From Nemertoderma westbladi (taxonomy: Eukaryota; Xenacoelomorpha; Nemertodermatida; Nemertodermatidae), in NCBI GenBank assembly GCA_032718475.1, contig JAUCBJ010002620.1, positions 1 to 21,711 of the forward strand: a DNA stretch of 21,711 nt. Direction: 5' to 3'. Numbering within the stretch: the stretch's first letter is position 1; every line of letters starts with the position of its first letter. The notes under the pieces were generated by a model. That model was not told the origin of the DNA. It did no database searches and saw only the letters and a list, made by a program, of their open reading frames with translations. Both the position numbers and the translations under genes were made by a program. This document shows, one piece after another, positions 7,580-15,763 of this stretch.

Positions 7580-9430
7580 GGCTGCATCTAGGTCCCTGAA
7601 CAGGCAGTACTCTGCTAATCTACAGGAGCTAATAAACCAACAGGTTAATGCCATCAATGATGCTGACGACAGTAGGCAATCATCCCAGGCATGGAAATCG
7701 ATCAATCTGCTTACTGGGCGGAAAAGCCAACCAATCACCAAGGTTAAGGCTGAATCACCAGCCGATCGCCTCAATGGTTGGAAAGCCCACTTTGAAAAGC
7801 TCCTCAATAATGACAGGGATTGCCTGATAACTTTATAGAAGTAAAAGTGTCTGAGTCTGTACTCCCAGATATTCCCATTGGCGATATCTCCTTTGCAGAA
7901 GTGAAGGCTGCTGCAAAGAGCATTAAGACCAATCGTGCCAGTGGAGTAGATGGTGTTCCCCCTGAGGTCTTTAAAATACCTGAGTGTTTAAAGCTCATCT
8001 ATCCCATCATAGTAGACATGTACCGAACAACAAGAGTCCCACAAGAAATGAAAACAAATAAGTTGGTGCCAGTTCCCAAGAAGGGCAACCTAACACTCTA
8101 TGGTTCTTTTCGGGGAATCTCATTGATCTCGATTGCTGCAAAGCTATACAATAGGATTCTATTAAATCGCATCAGGGATCCCATTGAGAGACTGCTCCGT
8201 GGAAATCAGAATGGGTTCCGTAAAGGTCGTGGGACCATGGAGCCCATTTTGGCACTTAGAAGGATAATTGAAGAGTTATCAAAAAAGAAAGACAGGCATC
8301 TGGCTGTTATCTTTGTTGACTTCTTCAAGGCCTTTGATTCAGTCTCTCGCTCACGTATGTTCAGCATACTTTCATTATATGGGATTCCTGATGAAATTAT
8401 TGCAGCAATCAGATCAGTATACGATGGTTCGACAACATTTGTGTCTACTGTTGACGGTGACACAGAACCATTTGAAGTGTTATGGGGCGTCCTCCAAGGA
8501 GACACACTTGCACCATTCTTGTTCATTATTGTGGTTGACTATGTTCTACGCATGTCCTTAGATCATTATTATGATGATGGGGTAATGATAACTCCACCTA
8601 CTGGCTCCAGAAGTCGAGGAAATCCTGCCAAGTACCTAACTGATCTAGACTTTGCTGATGACTTAGGAGTACTCTCAGAATCATTAGAGGGAGCCCAACG
8701 GCTCCTCAGCTCATTAGAACATGCTGCTTCTAGTGTTGGTCTTTTTATTAACTCCAGAAAGACCAAAATTCTGACAGTTAACTTTGAAAGTCCTCAGCAA
8801 GTCTCTGATCGGATGAGCATAAGCTCAAAGGATGGTATGCTTGAGCATGTGGACGACTTCTGTTACCTGGGATCATGGATCCGGAAGTCAGGTGAGGACC
8901 TTCGAATACGTAAGGGAAACGCATGGGCAGCCTTGAATAGGCTTTCCAGGATTTGGAAGTCACCGAGAATTAATCGGAAACTTAAGGTCCGATTATTTAG
9001 AGCAGCAGTAGTTCCAGTACTCCTCTACGGGAGTCCATGCTGGGCTCTAACTGCTGAGGACACCAAATCTCTGGATGGCACATTCACAAGAATGCTACGC
9101 CGGGTTCATTGTGTCAAGTACAATGCACACATCTCCAACCAGACACTATATAACATTGGAGGTGTCTCATTGGTTCCCCCAAGCTTGACACTAGAACAAA
9201 ATCGCCTCCGCTTTGCAGGACATTGCTTTCGCCGTGAGGACCAGCCAGTGCATAATCTGGTACTTTGGCAGCCTCATGGAGTGAGTAAGCATGGTGGACA
9301 GCCCATGACTTTCTTGAGACGCATCTTAAAGGACACTGGCCTTGAAGATGCGGATGATCTAGCAAATGTCATGGGTGATAGGGAGTTGTGGCGGTGCAAT
9401 TTTGTTGACAAGCCGGCACAGCATTCTTGA
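7580..9430 (+). pseudogene. LINE-1 reverse transcriptase, frameshifted
   Basis: The reading frame resumes after the MITE (KAASRSLNRQYSANLQELIN). A one-base deletion near 7818 (GGGATT against GGGTATT in LINE-2) moves it to the frame that stays open to the stop near 9430. RT motifs: SGVDGVPPE, PVPKKGN, NQNGFRKGRGT, the catalytic VDFFKAFDSV, GVLQGDTLAPFLF, and FADD with the second catalytic Asp pair. A C-terminal segment with VLLYGSPCWAL, RLRFAGHC and DRELWRCNF is typical of EN-RT LINEs. The enzyme copies its RNA at nicked DNA. Apart from the single deletion this half is well preserved. Confidence 0.9.
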
Positions 9431-9459
9431 AAATGCAGCTGCAATGCAGCATGCCGATC

Positions 9460-9475
9460 CTAGTAGTAGTAGTAG
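9460..9475 (+). repeat. (TAG)n tail of LINE-1
   Basis: Five TAG units directly follow the conserved 3' end ATGCCGATCC. LINE-2 ends at the same point with a shorter CTAGTA, so this is the 3' microsatellite tail of the family. Confidence 0.8.
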
Positions 9476-10070
9476 AGCGAAGCCTTAGCATATGGGTGCC
9501 ATTAACGAGTTGTCTGTCGTCGTTATCGTCGTCTGTCGTCGTTGTAAATTTTTGATAGCTAATAACTCGGTCATTCCACGATGAAATTAAACGAAACGTG
9601 GTACGTACGTAGTCCGGCTAAAGTTTAGAAAGAATCTCAAGTTTGGTCAAAAACGAACGAACGCAACGAGTTTACAGTGGATACGAATTTCCATCTGCCA
9701 TAAATCAGCAGTTACTCTCACAGTTTCGAGACTTTGCACAGTTATAAAGGTCGTTAGTCTCCGTTTGGGAAAATTATTTTAAGACAAAACAGGACGAGCG
9801 CAAAGAGGCTAATGAAGGAGAAGAGTATTGTAAAACTAAAAATGTCATACTCATCTTAAATAGCCCTAGATAGAAGGTTTAAATAGAGTCAGACAGTTAA
9901 AGTGTGTAAGGGCAAACTGAAATGGATCTCTGTTTTTACAAATAGTTTATCACAAACTGACAGTCGTCTTCACTCATATATATTTTGGGAAATACGGTTT
10001 TCGTAAGTCTAATAGAGATTAGTATAATGCACCTCTTTTAATAAAGGCTCTCGTGCTGCGCGAAAGCCCC
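9475..10070 (+). repeat. Repeat family R, copy R2, right part
   Basis: After the LINE the R order resumes: GCCTTAGCATA, GGTGCCATTAA, a CTGTCGTCGT-rich stretch (9510-9543), then GCTAATAACTCGGTCATT ... GATGAAATT ... ACGTGGTACG (9551-9606). The last recognisable part is CGTGCTGCGCGAAAGCCCCACG (about 10050-10071), whose reverse complement starts GTGGGGC like the left end. R2 therefore probably has GTGGGRC termini. It contains no coding capacity, and 9610-10040 is otherwise unremarkable. Confidence 0.65.
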
Positions 10071-10180
10071 ACGAAAGTGTTATTATTATGTCGCTAACAT
10101 GTGACATACTAACAGTTGAGAGCATTGATAAAATACACAAACGATACAAAACAATTCAATTATTAAGGTTTTAAACTCAA

Positions 10181-10757
10181 ATGTTGCAATGTTGGTGGAA
10201 TAGGACTGGGACAGAATACTAAACTTATGACTTTGATTTTGGAGTTGGTTGGATTAATTACACAAATGGCTTTGGGAATCAAAATGGTGGAAGTTATTGG
10301 TTAGGTCTCAAAAACATAGCGGCCATAACTAAAATTGCCAGAGAAAGAAACAACATAACACAGTGTTGCTTGTTGTTGCTACTGAATACAGTCAGTCTAT
10401 GGTGAACCGGTTGAGATTGTCAATTCCTGGGGACTTTGTCATCAATTTGAAATTCTTGATTCCCCAACATATAATTTGAGAGTTGACGGTTATATTAAAA
10501 CTAATACCACTAAAGATGCGGGACCATATATGTTGCAAGGAAATGGTAAACGGTTTTCTACATTTGATCATAACAACAGTGATGTCCCAGATAGGAATTT
10601 AGTTGAGGAATTTGGAGGATCGAGACCCGGGGGGTGATGGTGGTACGGTAAGTAGTTCTATGGTAATCTCAATGGAGGAAAGAATATATCCGATGATACA
10701 CAGGGCAAAGGTATCGGAGCTGGTTTCTTAGAAAAACGGTTTACCCACACTGGAATG
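10181..10757 (+). pseudogene. Fibrinogen C-terminal domain pseudogene
   Basis: The early part reads YDFDFGVGWINYTNGFG then NGGSYWLGLKNI, matching the W..Y..GFG and .FWLG.. core of fibrinogen-related domains. After a frame change near 10390 it continues NSWGLCHQFEI, NLRVDGY, DAGPYMLQGNGKRFSTFD and GNLNGGKN, which follow the family's order. Several stops break it: TAA near 10230, TGA in the GG-WWYGK motif near 10636, and TAG at the following Cys position near 10653. A frame change is needed again toward the end. These domains are secreted lectin or matrix modules, often in innate immunity. There are no visible introns, so it may be a processed copy or a single-exon fragment. Confidence 0.8.
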
Positions 10758-11118
10758 ATGATTCAATTGTACCAATGATGATATACAATAAGGTGGATGG
10801 GGTGTAAGTGGTGTTTGGTAATATTTAGGTTGAACGGTTTCAAAGACTTATAGAAAGTGGTATTATAAATTAAATGAATTTTTTACAATAATTAATTGTT
10901 TACTCAGTAGCACTAAAACAGAAAATAGAATTATACATAATTTTTTTTATATAATTATTTTTAATTACTGTGCATGATTTAAAAAATCGTACATTCACAA
11001 TACAAAAATATAGGATTTATGTGAGTTTAACTTCTATAACAATTTCAACACAATCTCTACAATCTGTAGCATAGGCTTTTAGTCCTGCAAAGAGGGCATT
11101 GTACCAGGTAGCCTACCA
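10758..11118. other. AT-rich intergenic DNA
   Basis: No ORF or repeat is recognised between the fibrinogen pseudogene and the poly-C tract. Confidence 0.4.
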
Positions 11119-11141
11119 CCCCCCCCCCCCCCCCCCCCCCC
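11119..11141 (+). repeat. Poly-C tract
   Basis: About 23 consecutive C residues. Length is uncertain because homopolymers of this size are error-prone. Similar tracts occur at 1754-1778 and at both ends of MITE-2. Confidence 0.85.
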
Positions 11142-11209
11142 TTCCAATCCAGAGTGAGTCACTTTGAACAGATTTTGTATATCCTTTAATTGATATTGCA
11201 ATAAGTGGC

Positions 11210-11274
11210 TGAACCTATTATTAGCGCTACTGAAGAGGCTTGATAGACCGAAACGTACGTATAGCGCTGGTTCA
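11210..11274 (+). ncRNA. Hammerhead ribozyme motif, minimal type I (Penelope-like)
   Basis: All core elements are present in order. Stem I 5' strand AGCGCTA (11223-11229); CTGAAGA, fitting CUGANGA (11230-11236); stem II 11237-11249 (GG...CC closing pairs, one C/A mismatch inside); GAAA (11250-11253); a very short stem III made from ACGTACGT (11253-11260), with the A15.1-U16.1 pair; cleavage nucleotide A at 11261; stem I 3' strand TAGCGCT (11262-11268). Stem I is extended by TGAACC (11210-11215) pairing with GGTTCA (11269-11274), across a one-sided 7-nt internal loop. Predicted cleavage is between 11261 and 11262. Minimal type I hammerheads with tiny stem III are known from Penelope-like retroelements, where they often act as dimers. 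I see no second copy or PLE protein nearby. Confidence 0.75.
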
Positions 11275-11859
11275 ACCCCCGGTGACGCGCTTTCTCACTT
11301 TTTCCTTTTCTGAACAACTTATTACAATATCATTGATTAAAGTTGTATTAACAACTTAACTACAATTTATATATATTTTAAAATATAGGCATAGAATAGG
11401 CCTACACGGAATTACACACTAAATCTAGCATCATGAAGTCCTTGATGTTTATTATCAAAAAAAAAAGATAAATAATAATAAAAACTTGTTAAACTAACAT
11501 CATAGCATTAAAGCGATAATAATGATACATTTAATCATTGATTACCACAATTAATTATTTTATTATTAAATTAGGACGTTATTAGTTTCCCGAGATATTG
11601 TACTAAATGTTGCTATATATTGTAGGCCGACTCAAATTAGAGTCTCAAAGCGACATAATCATATCACTAAAACATTACAAGAACAATTATTACCGAATAA
11701 ATTAATTAAATAATAACTCAAATATTCAGTACAATGCAATATAATAATATAATAGAATATTATGTTATAGCTATAACTTATATACAGTATAATATATTAT
11801 AACACCCCATCAATAATAAACTTCGCCAACTAATTATTGTTAATTAATAAAGAAAAGCA
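11275..11859. other. AT-rich DNA between the ribozyme and MITE-2
   Basis: Very AT-rich, with no ORF of note. CCCCCGGTGACGCGC just after the ribozyme (11276-11290) is the only GC-rich patch and may belong to the same element. The rest holds only simple AT dyads, for example near 11760-11810. Confidence 0.4.
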
Positions 11860-11863
11860 TTAA

Positions 11864-13230
11864 CCCTATTAGTACCGGGCTATGTAATGTTGTACAAATA
11901 CCAGGGGGGGGGGGGGGGGGTGGGGTCATATTGACCCCCCCCCCCCCCCCCCTAAAATCTACAATTTTAACGAAAACGTCTAATTTTTTTGTTTTCATTT
12001 TTATTTTTTTGTTTATGTTTTTGTTTTTGATTTAGATTTCACTAGTCTGAATCAGACCAAAATAAATTCGAAAAAATGTACGTGTATATGTTATAGTATG
12101 TAAATGTTATATGGCTGCACCAAAATTACAAGTAGTGAACAATTTTAATAAAATTTGAAAGTTACATTTTTCGGCTAATTGTTTTTCAATACAGGTTATC
12201 TGGGGCGCAAATTTCATTGGAAAATATTAATAATTGATTACTATAAATGGCTGTTTTAGTCATCTATATAGGAAAAAATGAAAAAAACAAGTAACCAGCA
12301 CATTTGGGTTTGAACAGAAAATTTTTAATTCACTAATACGATGCTATAAATTCACATGTACAGGTTTTCTGGGGCGCTGATTCTAATGGAATATATTTCT
12401 AATTTGCCAGATCATTGTTACACGTATTTTTCGGCATAATATGGCAAATTTTGGTTCTTGCACCAAATTTCGTACCCAACACCAAAAAGTACAAGTTTGA
12501 GGTGACCAGTGCTGTTTTTATTGATTCCATTGGATTCAGGACCCCCATAAATCCGTATAACACAAGAAACGATATGATACTATCTTATGATAAATTTGCT
12601 TATTTTAAAAAATTTGGTGCTGGCACCAAATTTTGCACCCACTTCCGAAAAATAGAAGTTTGAGATGTCTAGTTAGATAATTACTATTCCATTGAATTCA
12701 GAACCGCCATAAACTTCTAAAACGCGGGGAATAAGTTGTCACATATAATTGAACAATTGAATAGATTTTCAAAATATCGTGCTTGCACCAAATTTAGCAT
12801 ACAGCACCACAAATACAAGTTTGATACGCTTGGTGCAACTCGTATATATTCCATCGAAACCAGAACCCCCAAAAACCCATATTGCGCAAAATACAGGTTC
12901 AAACAATCAATTTACAAAATTGACATATATCAAAATTGGCACCAAAAAAAACAAGTTTGAAATATCTAAATTAAATTATATGAATTCCATCTAATTGTAA
13001 ACCGATGACCGAGAAAAACCGATGTAAATCGAAAATATAGATGTTACAAATCATATTTCATGAAATGTAATTTTCAAAAACGGTTTTCGAAAACGGTTTA
13101 CACTATTAGGAAGACAATATATTTTTAGGAAAAGTCACAAAATTTCACATTCCCAACTGCGTTTGATTCAAAGTTATAACAAAAAAACCACGGGGGGGGG
13201 GTAGTATTGACCCCCCCCCCCCCCCCCCCC
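11864..13230 (+). mobile_element. MITE-2: second copy of the TTAA element, right end lost
   Basis: The left end is TTAA (11860-11863) plus CCCTATTAGTACCGGGC, as in MITE-1. A long G run, GGGGTCATATTGACCCC and a long C run follow (11906-11952). The interior matches MITE-1 with about four ~163-bp units instead of five; its second unit looks like a fusion of MITE-1 units 2 and 3. The right hairpin is altered (GGGTAGTATTGACCC), and the sequence ends in a 20-nt C run at 13211-13230 without the terminal CCCTATTA inverted repeat or TTAA. The end was probably deleted, perhaps by slippage in the C tract. Confidence 0.85.
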
Positions 13231-13318
13231 AAATGCATTATTTTCCATATTATTATCAGAAATTAAAATTTTCTGATTTCTAACATTTCAAGTTCACAAC
13301 TTATATTCTTTATTTTAC
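13231..13318 (-). other. Probable displaced 3' UTR of the WD40-CARD gene
   Basis: On the minus strand the sequence beyond the LINE-2 target duplication (13308-13318) is what would have followed the WD40-CARD stop codon before insertion. It is AT-rich and non-coding. The duplicated target contains an AATAAA-type word on the minus strand. Confidence 0.4.
13308..13318. repeat. Target-site duplication of LINE-2, left copy
   Basis: CTTTATTTTAC here is repeated exactly at 15753-15763 on the other side of LINE-2. The length of 11 bp is normal for target-primed LINE insertion. Confidence 0.85.
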
Positions 13319-15752
13319 TACTAGGATCGGCATGCTGCATTGCAGCTGCATTTTTAAGAATGCTGTGCCGGCTTGTCAACAAAATTGCACCGCCACAACT
13401 CCCTATCACCCATGACATTTGCTAGATCATCCGCATCTTTAAGGCCAGTGTCCTTTAAGATGCGTCTCAAGAAAGTCATGGGCTGTCCACCATGCTTATT
13501 CACTCCATGAGGCTGCCAAAGTACAAGATTATGCACTGGCTGGTCCTCACGGCGAAAGCAATGTCCTGCAAAGCGGAGGCGATTTTGTTCTAGTGTCAAG
13601 CTTGGGGGAACCAATGAGACACCTCCAATGTTATATAGTGTCTGGTTGGAGATGTGTGCATTGTACTTGACACAATGTACCCGGCGTAGCATTCTTGTGA
13701 ATGTGCCATCCAGAGATTTGGTGTCCTCAGCAGTTAGAGCCCAGCATGGACTCCCGTAGAGGAGTACTGGAACTACTGCTGCTCTAAATAATCGGACCTT
13801 AAGTTTCCGATTAATTCTAGGTGACTTCCAAATCCTGGAAAGCCTATTCAAGGCTGCCCATGCCTTTCCCTTACGTATTCGAAGGTCCTCACCTGACTTC
13901 CGGATCCATGATCCCAGGTAACAGAAGTCGTCCACATGCTCAAGCATACCATCCTTTGAGCTTATGCTCATCCGATCAGAGACTTGCTGAGGACTTTCAA
14001 AGTTAACTGTCAGAATTTTGGTCTTTCTGGAGTTAATAAAAAGACCAACACTAGAAGCAGCATGTTCTAATGAGCTGAGGAGCCGCTGGGCTCCCTCTAA
14101 TGATTCTGAGAGTACTCCTAAGTCATCAGCAAAGTCTAGATCAGTTAGGTACTTGGCAGGATTTCCTCGACTTCTGGAGCCAGTAGGTGGAGTTATCATC
14201 ACCCCATCATCATTATGATGATCTAAGGACATGCATAGAACATAGTCAACCACAATAATGAACAAGAATGGTGCAAGCGTGTCTCCTTGGAGTACGCCCC
14301 ATAACACTTCAAATGGTTCTGTGTCACCGTCAACAGTAGACACAAATGTTGTCGAACCATCGTATACTGATCTGATTGCTGCAATAATTTCATCAGGAAT
14401 CCCATATAATGAAAGTATGCTGAACATACGTGAGCGAGAGACTGAATCAAAGGCCTTGAAGAAGTCAACAAAGATAACAGCCAGATGCCTGTCTTTCTTT
14501 TTTGATAACTCTTCAATTATCCTTCTAAGTGCCAAAATGGGCTCCATGGTCCCACGACCTTTACGGAACCCATTCTGATTTCCACGTAGCAGTCTCTCAA
14601 TGGGATCCCTGATGCGATTTAATAGAATTCTATTGTATAGTTTTGCAGCAATCGAGATCAATGAGATTCCCCGAAAAGAACCATAGAGTGTTAGGTTGCC
14701 CTTCTTGGGGACTGGCACCAACTTATTTGTTTTCATTTCTTGTGGGACTCTTGTTGTACGGTACATGTCTACTATGATGGGATAGATGAGCTTTAAACAC
14801 TCAGGTATTTTAAAGACCTCAGGGGGAACACCATCTACTCCACTGGCACGATTGGTCTTAATGCTCTTTGCAGCAGCCTTCACTTCTGCAAAGGAGATAT
14901 CGCCAATGGGAATATCTGGGAGTACAGACTCAGACACTTTTACTTCTATAAAGTTATCAGGCAATACCCTGTCATTATTGAGGAGCTTTTCAAAGTGGGC
15001 TTTCCAACCATTGAGGCGATCGGCTGGTGATTCAGCCTTAACCTTGGTGGTTGGTTGGCTTTTCCGCCCAGTAAGCAGATTGATCGATTTCCATGCCTGG
15101 GATGATTGCCTGCTGTCGTCAGCATCATTGATGGCATCAACCTGTTGGTTTATTAGCTCCTGTAGATTAACAGAGTACTGCCTGTTCAGGGACCTAGATG
15201 CAGCTTTAACTGCATTCTTGGCCGCTGTAGTCTGTTTGAGTCGGGACTCTTTCTGCGCCTTATGAAGGTCATTTCGGCACTTCTGAATTTTGTTGTCAGT
15301 CCAGGGGGCCCTTTTCCTGTTTCGAGGGTATACAGGAACTGTTTCTGCAGCTGCTAACTTAACTGCTTCTGTAAAGGCAGTATAGCCCTCACAGTGATCT
15401 GCCGCCTCAGAGGCAAGAGCCTCATACCTGTTGCTCAGCTGTAGTGTGAAGCTGGATCTCACACTTGGCTGTTGCAACAGAGAGGACCAGTCATGCCGTG
15501 GCAAGGCAGATTTCGTTGTTCTGCTAGCACGCAGACTAAGTCTTACCTTGGCCACAATAAGGCGGTGATCACTGGAGAAGGGTCGAAGTGTAAATGCATT
15601 ACAGTCTTGTATAGAGCTCCTGTATTTCCTACGAAACAGAATATGGTCTATCTGGGACTTGTGACCACTGGGTCCACTATGAGTCCATAGCTTTCCAGTT
15701 CGCTTCTTGAACTGGGTTCCAGCCGAAAACAATCCATTTCCAGAGATTTTTA
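13319..15752 (-). mobile_element. LINE-2: 5'-truncated copy of the LINE-1 family
   Basis: Nearly identical to LINE-1 from the LISGNGLF position of the endonuclease to the 3' end. Homology stops at 15747, followed by five untemplated or ambiguous bases before the 11-bp target duplication. The 3' end (minus strand) is ATGCCGATCCTAGTA. It lacks MITE-1 and the frameshift. It lies 10 bp after the stop codon of the WD40-CARD reading frame, in that gene's 3' UTR and in sense with it. Confidence 0.92.
13354..15747 (-). CDS. LINE-2 endonuclease (partial)-reverse transcriptase, open but 5'-truncated
   Basis: The reading frame is open for about 796 codons without a stop, but has no proper start because the 5' part was lost on insertion. 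Numbering from the Leu at 15732, the remaining APE endonuclease has SQIDHIL (about 26-32) and SDHRL (about 54-58). A basic linker follows, then the RT with SGVDGVPPE (about 297), VDFFKAFDSV (about 422-431), QGDTLAP (about 482-488) and FADD (about 534-537), and the C-terminal LLYGSPCWAL and FAGHC segments. It lacks the first half of the endonuclease, including the catalytic Glu, so it should not mobilise itself. The intact frame and high similarity to LINE-1 point to recent insertion. Confidence 0.9.
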   Translation of the reverse strand: MSGNGLFSAGTQFKKRTGKLWTHSGPSGHKSQIDHILFRRKYRSSIQDCNAFTLRPFSSDHRLIVAKVRLSLRASRTTKSALPRHDWSSLLQQPSVRSSFTLQLSNRYEALASEAADHCEGYTAFTEAVKLAAAETVPVYPRNRKRAPWTDNKIQKCRNDLHKAQKESRLKQTTAAKNAVKAASRSLNRQYSVNLQELINQQVDAINDADDSRQSSQAWKSINLLTGRKSQPTTKVKAESPADRLNGWKAHFEKLLNNDRVLPDNFIEVKVSESVLPDIPIGDISFAEVKAAAKSIKTNRASGVDGVPPEVFKIPECLKLIYPIIVDMYRTTRVPQEMKTNKLVPVPKKGNLTLYGSFRGISLISIAAKLYNRILLNRIRDPIERLLRGNQNGFRKGRGTMEPILALRRIIEELSKKKDRHLAVIFVDFFKAFDSVSRSRMFSILSLYGIPDEIIAAIRSVYDGSTTFVSTVDGDTEPFEVLWGVLQGDTLAPFLFIIVVDYVLCMSLDHHNDDGVMITPPTGSRSRGNPAKYLTDLDFADDLGVLSESLEGAQRLLSSLEHAASSVGLFINSRKTKILTVNFESPQQVSDRMSISSKDGMLEHVDDFCYLGSWIRKSGEDLRIRKGKAWAALNRLSRIWKSPRINRKLKVRLFRAAVVPVLLYGSPCWALTAEDTKSLDGTFTRMLRRVHCVKYNAHISNQTLYNIGGVSLVPPSLTLEQNRLRFAGHCFRREDQPVHNLVLWQPHGVNKHGGQPMTFLRRILKDTGLKDADDLANVMGDRELWRCNFVDKPAQHS

Positions 15753-15763
15753 CTTTATTTTAC
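15753..15763. repeat. Target-site duplication of LINE-2, right copy
   Basis: Exact match to 13308-13318. It directly abuts the TAG (15764-15766, minus strand) of the WD40-CARD frame. Confidence 0.85.

Larger units (their letters stand above)
4144..9474 (+). mobile_element. LINE-1: APE-endonuclease/RT non-LTR retrotransposon with nested MITE
   Basis: Without the 1.55 kb MITE the element is about 3.8 kb. It has a structured 5' region, an AP-endonuclease domain, a reverse transcriptase domain and a short 3' end with a (TAG)n tail (9460-9475). The size, single EN-RT reading frame and microsatellite tail fit an RTE-like clade, but I cannot fix the clade by eye. It is inactive. It carries a 28-nt palindromic insertion in the endonuclease (5237-5264), MITE-1 at 6023-7575, and a one-base deletion near 7818 compared with LINE-2. 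It sits inside repeat R2 with a probable GAGCGA target duplication. Confidence 0.88.

Noticed and set aside
9590-9615. GAAACGTGGTACGTACGTAG as a second hammerhead
   Set aside because: No CUGANGA lies upstream in register and no closing stem I was found. It belongs to the R-family core.
14786-15265. 159-codon open frame on the plus strand, antisense to LINE-2
   Set aside because: It is a shadow of the long RT frame on the minus strand. The same shadow appears in pieces in LINE-1 (7544-7998), and it has no domain.
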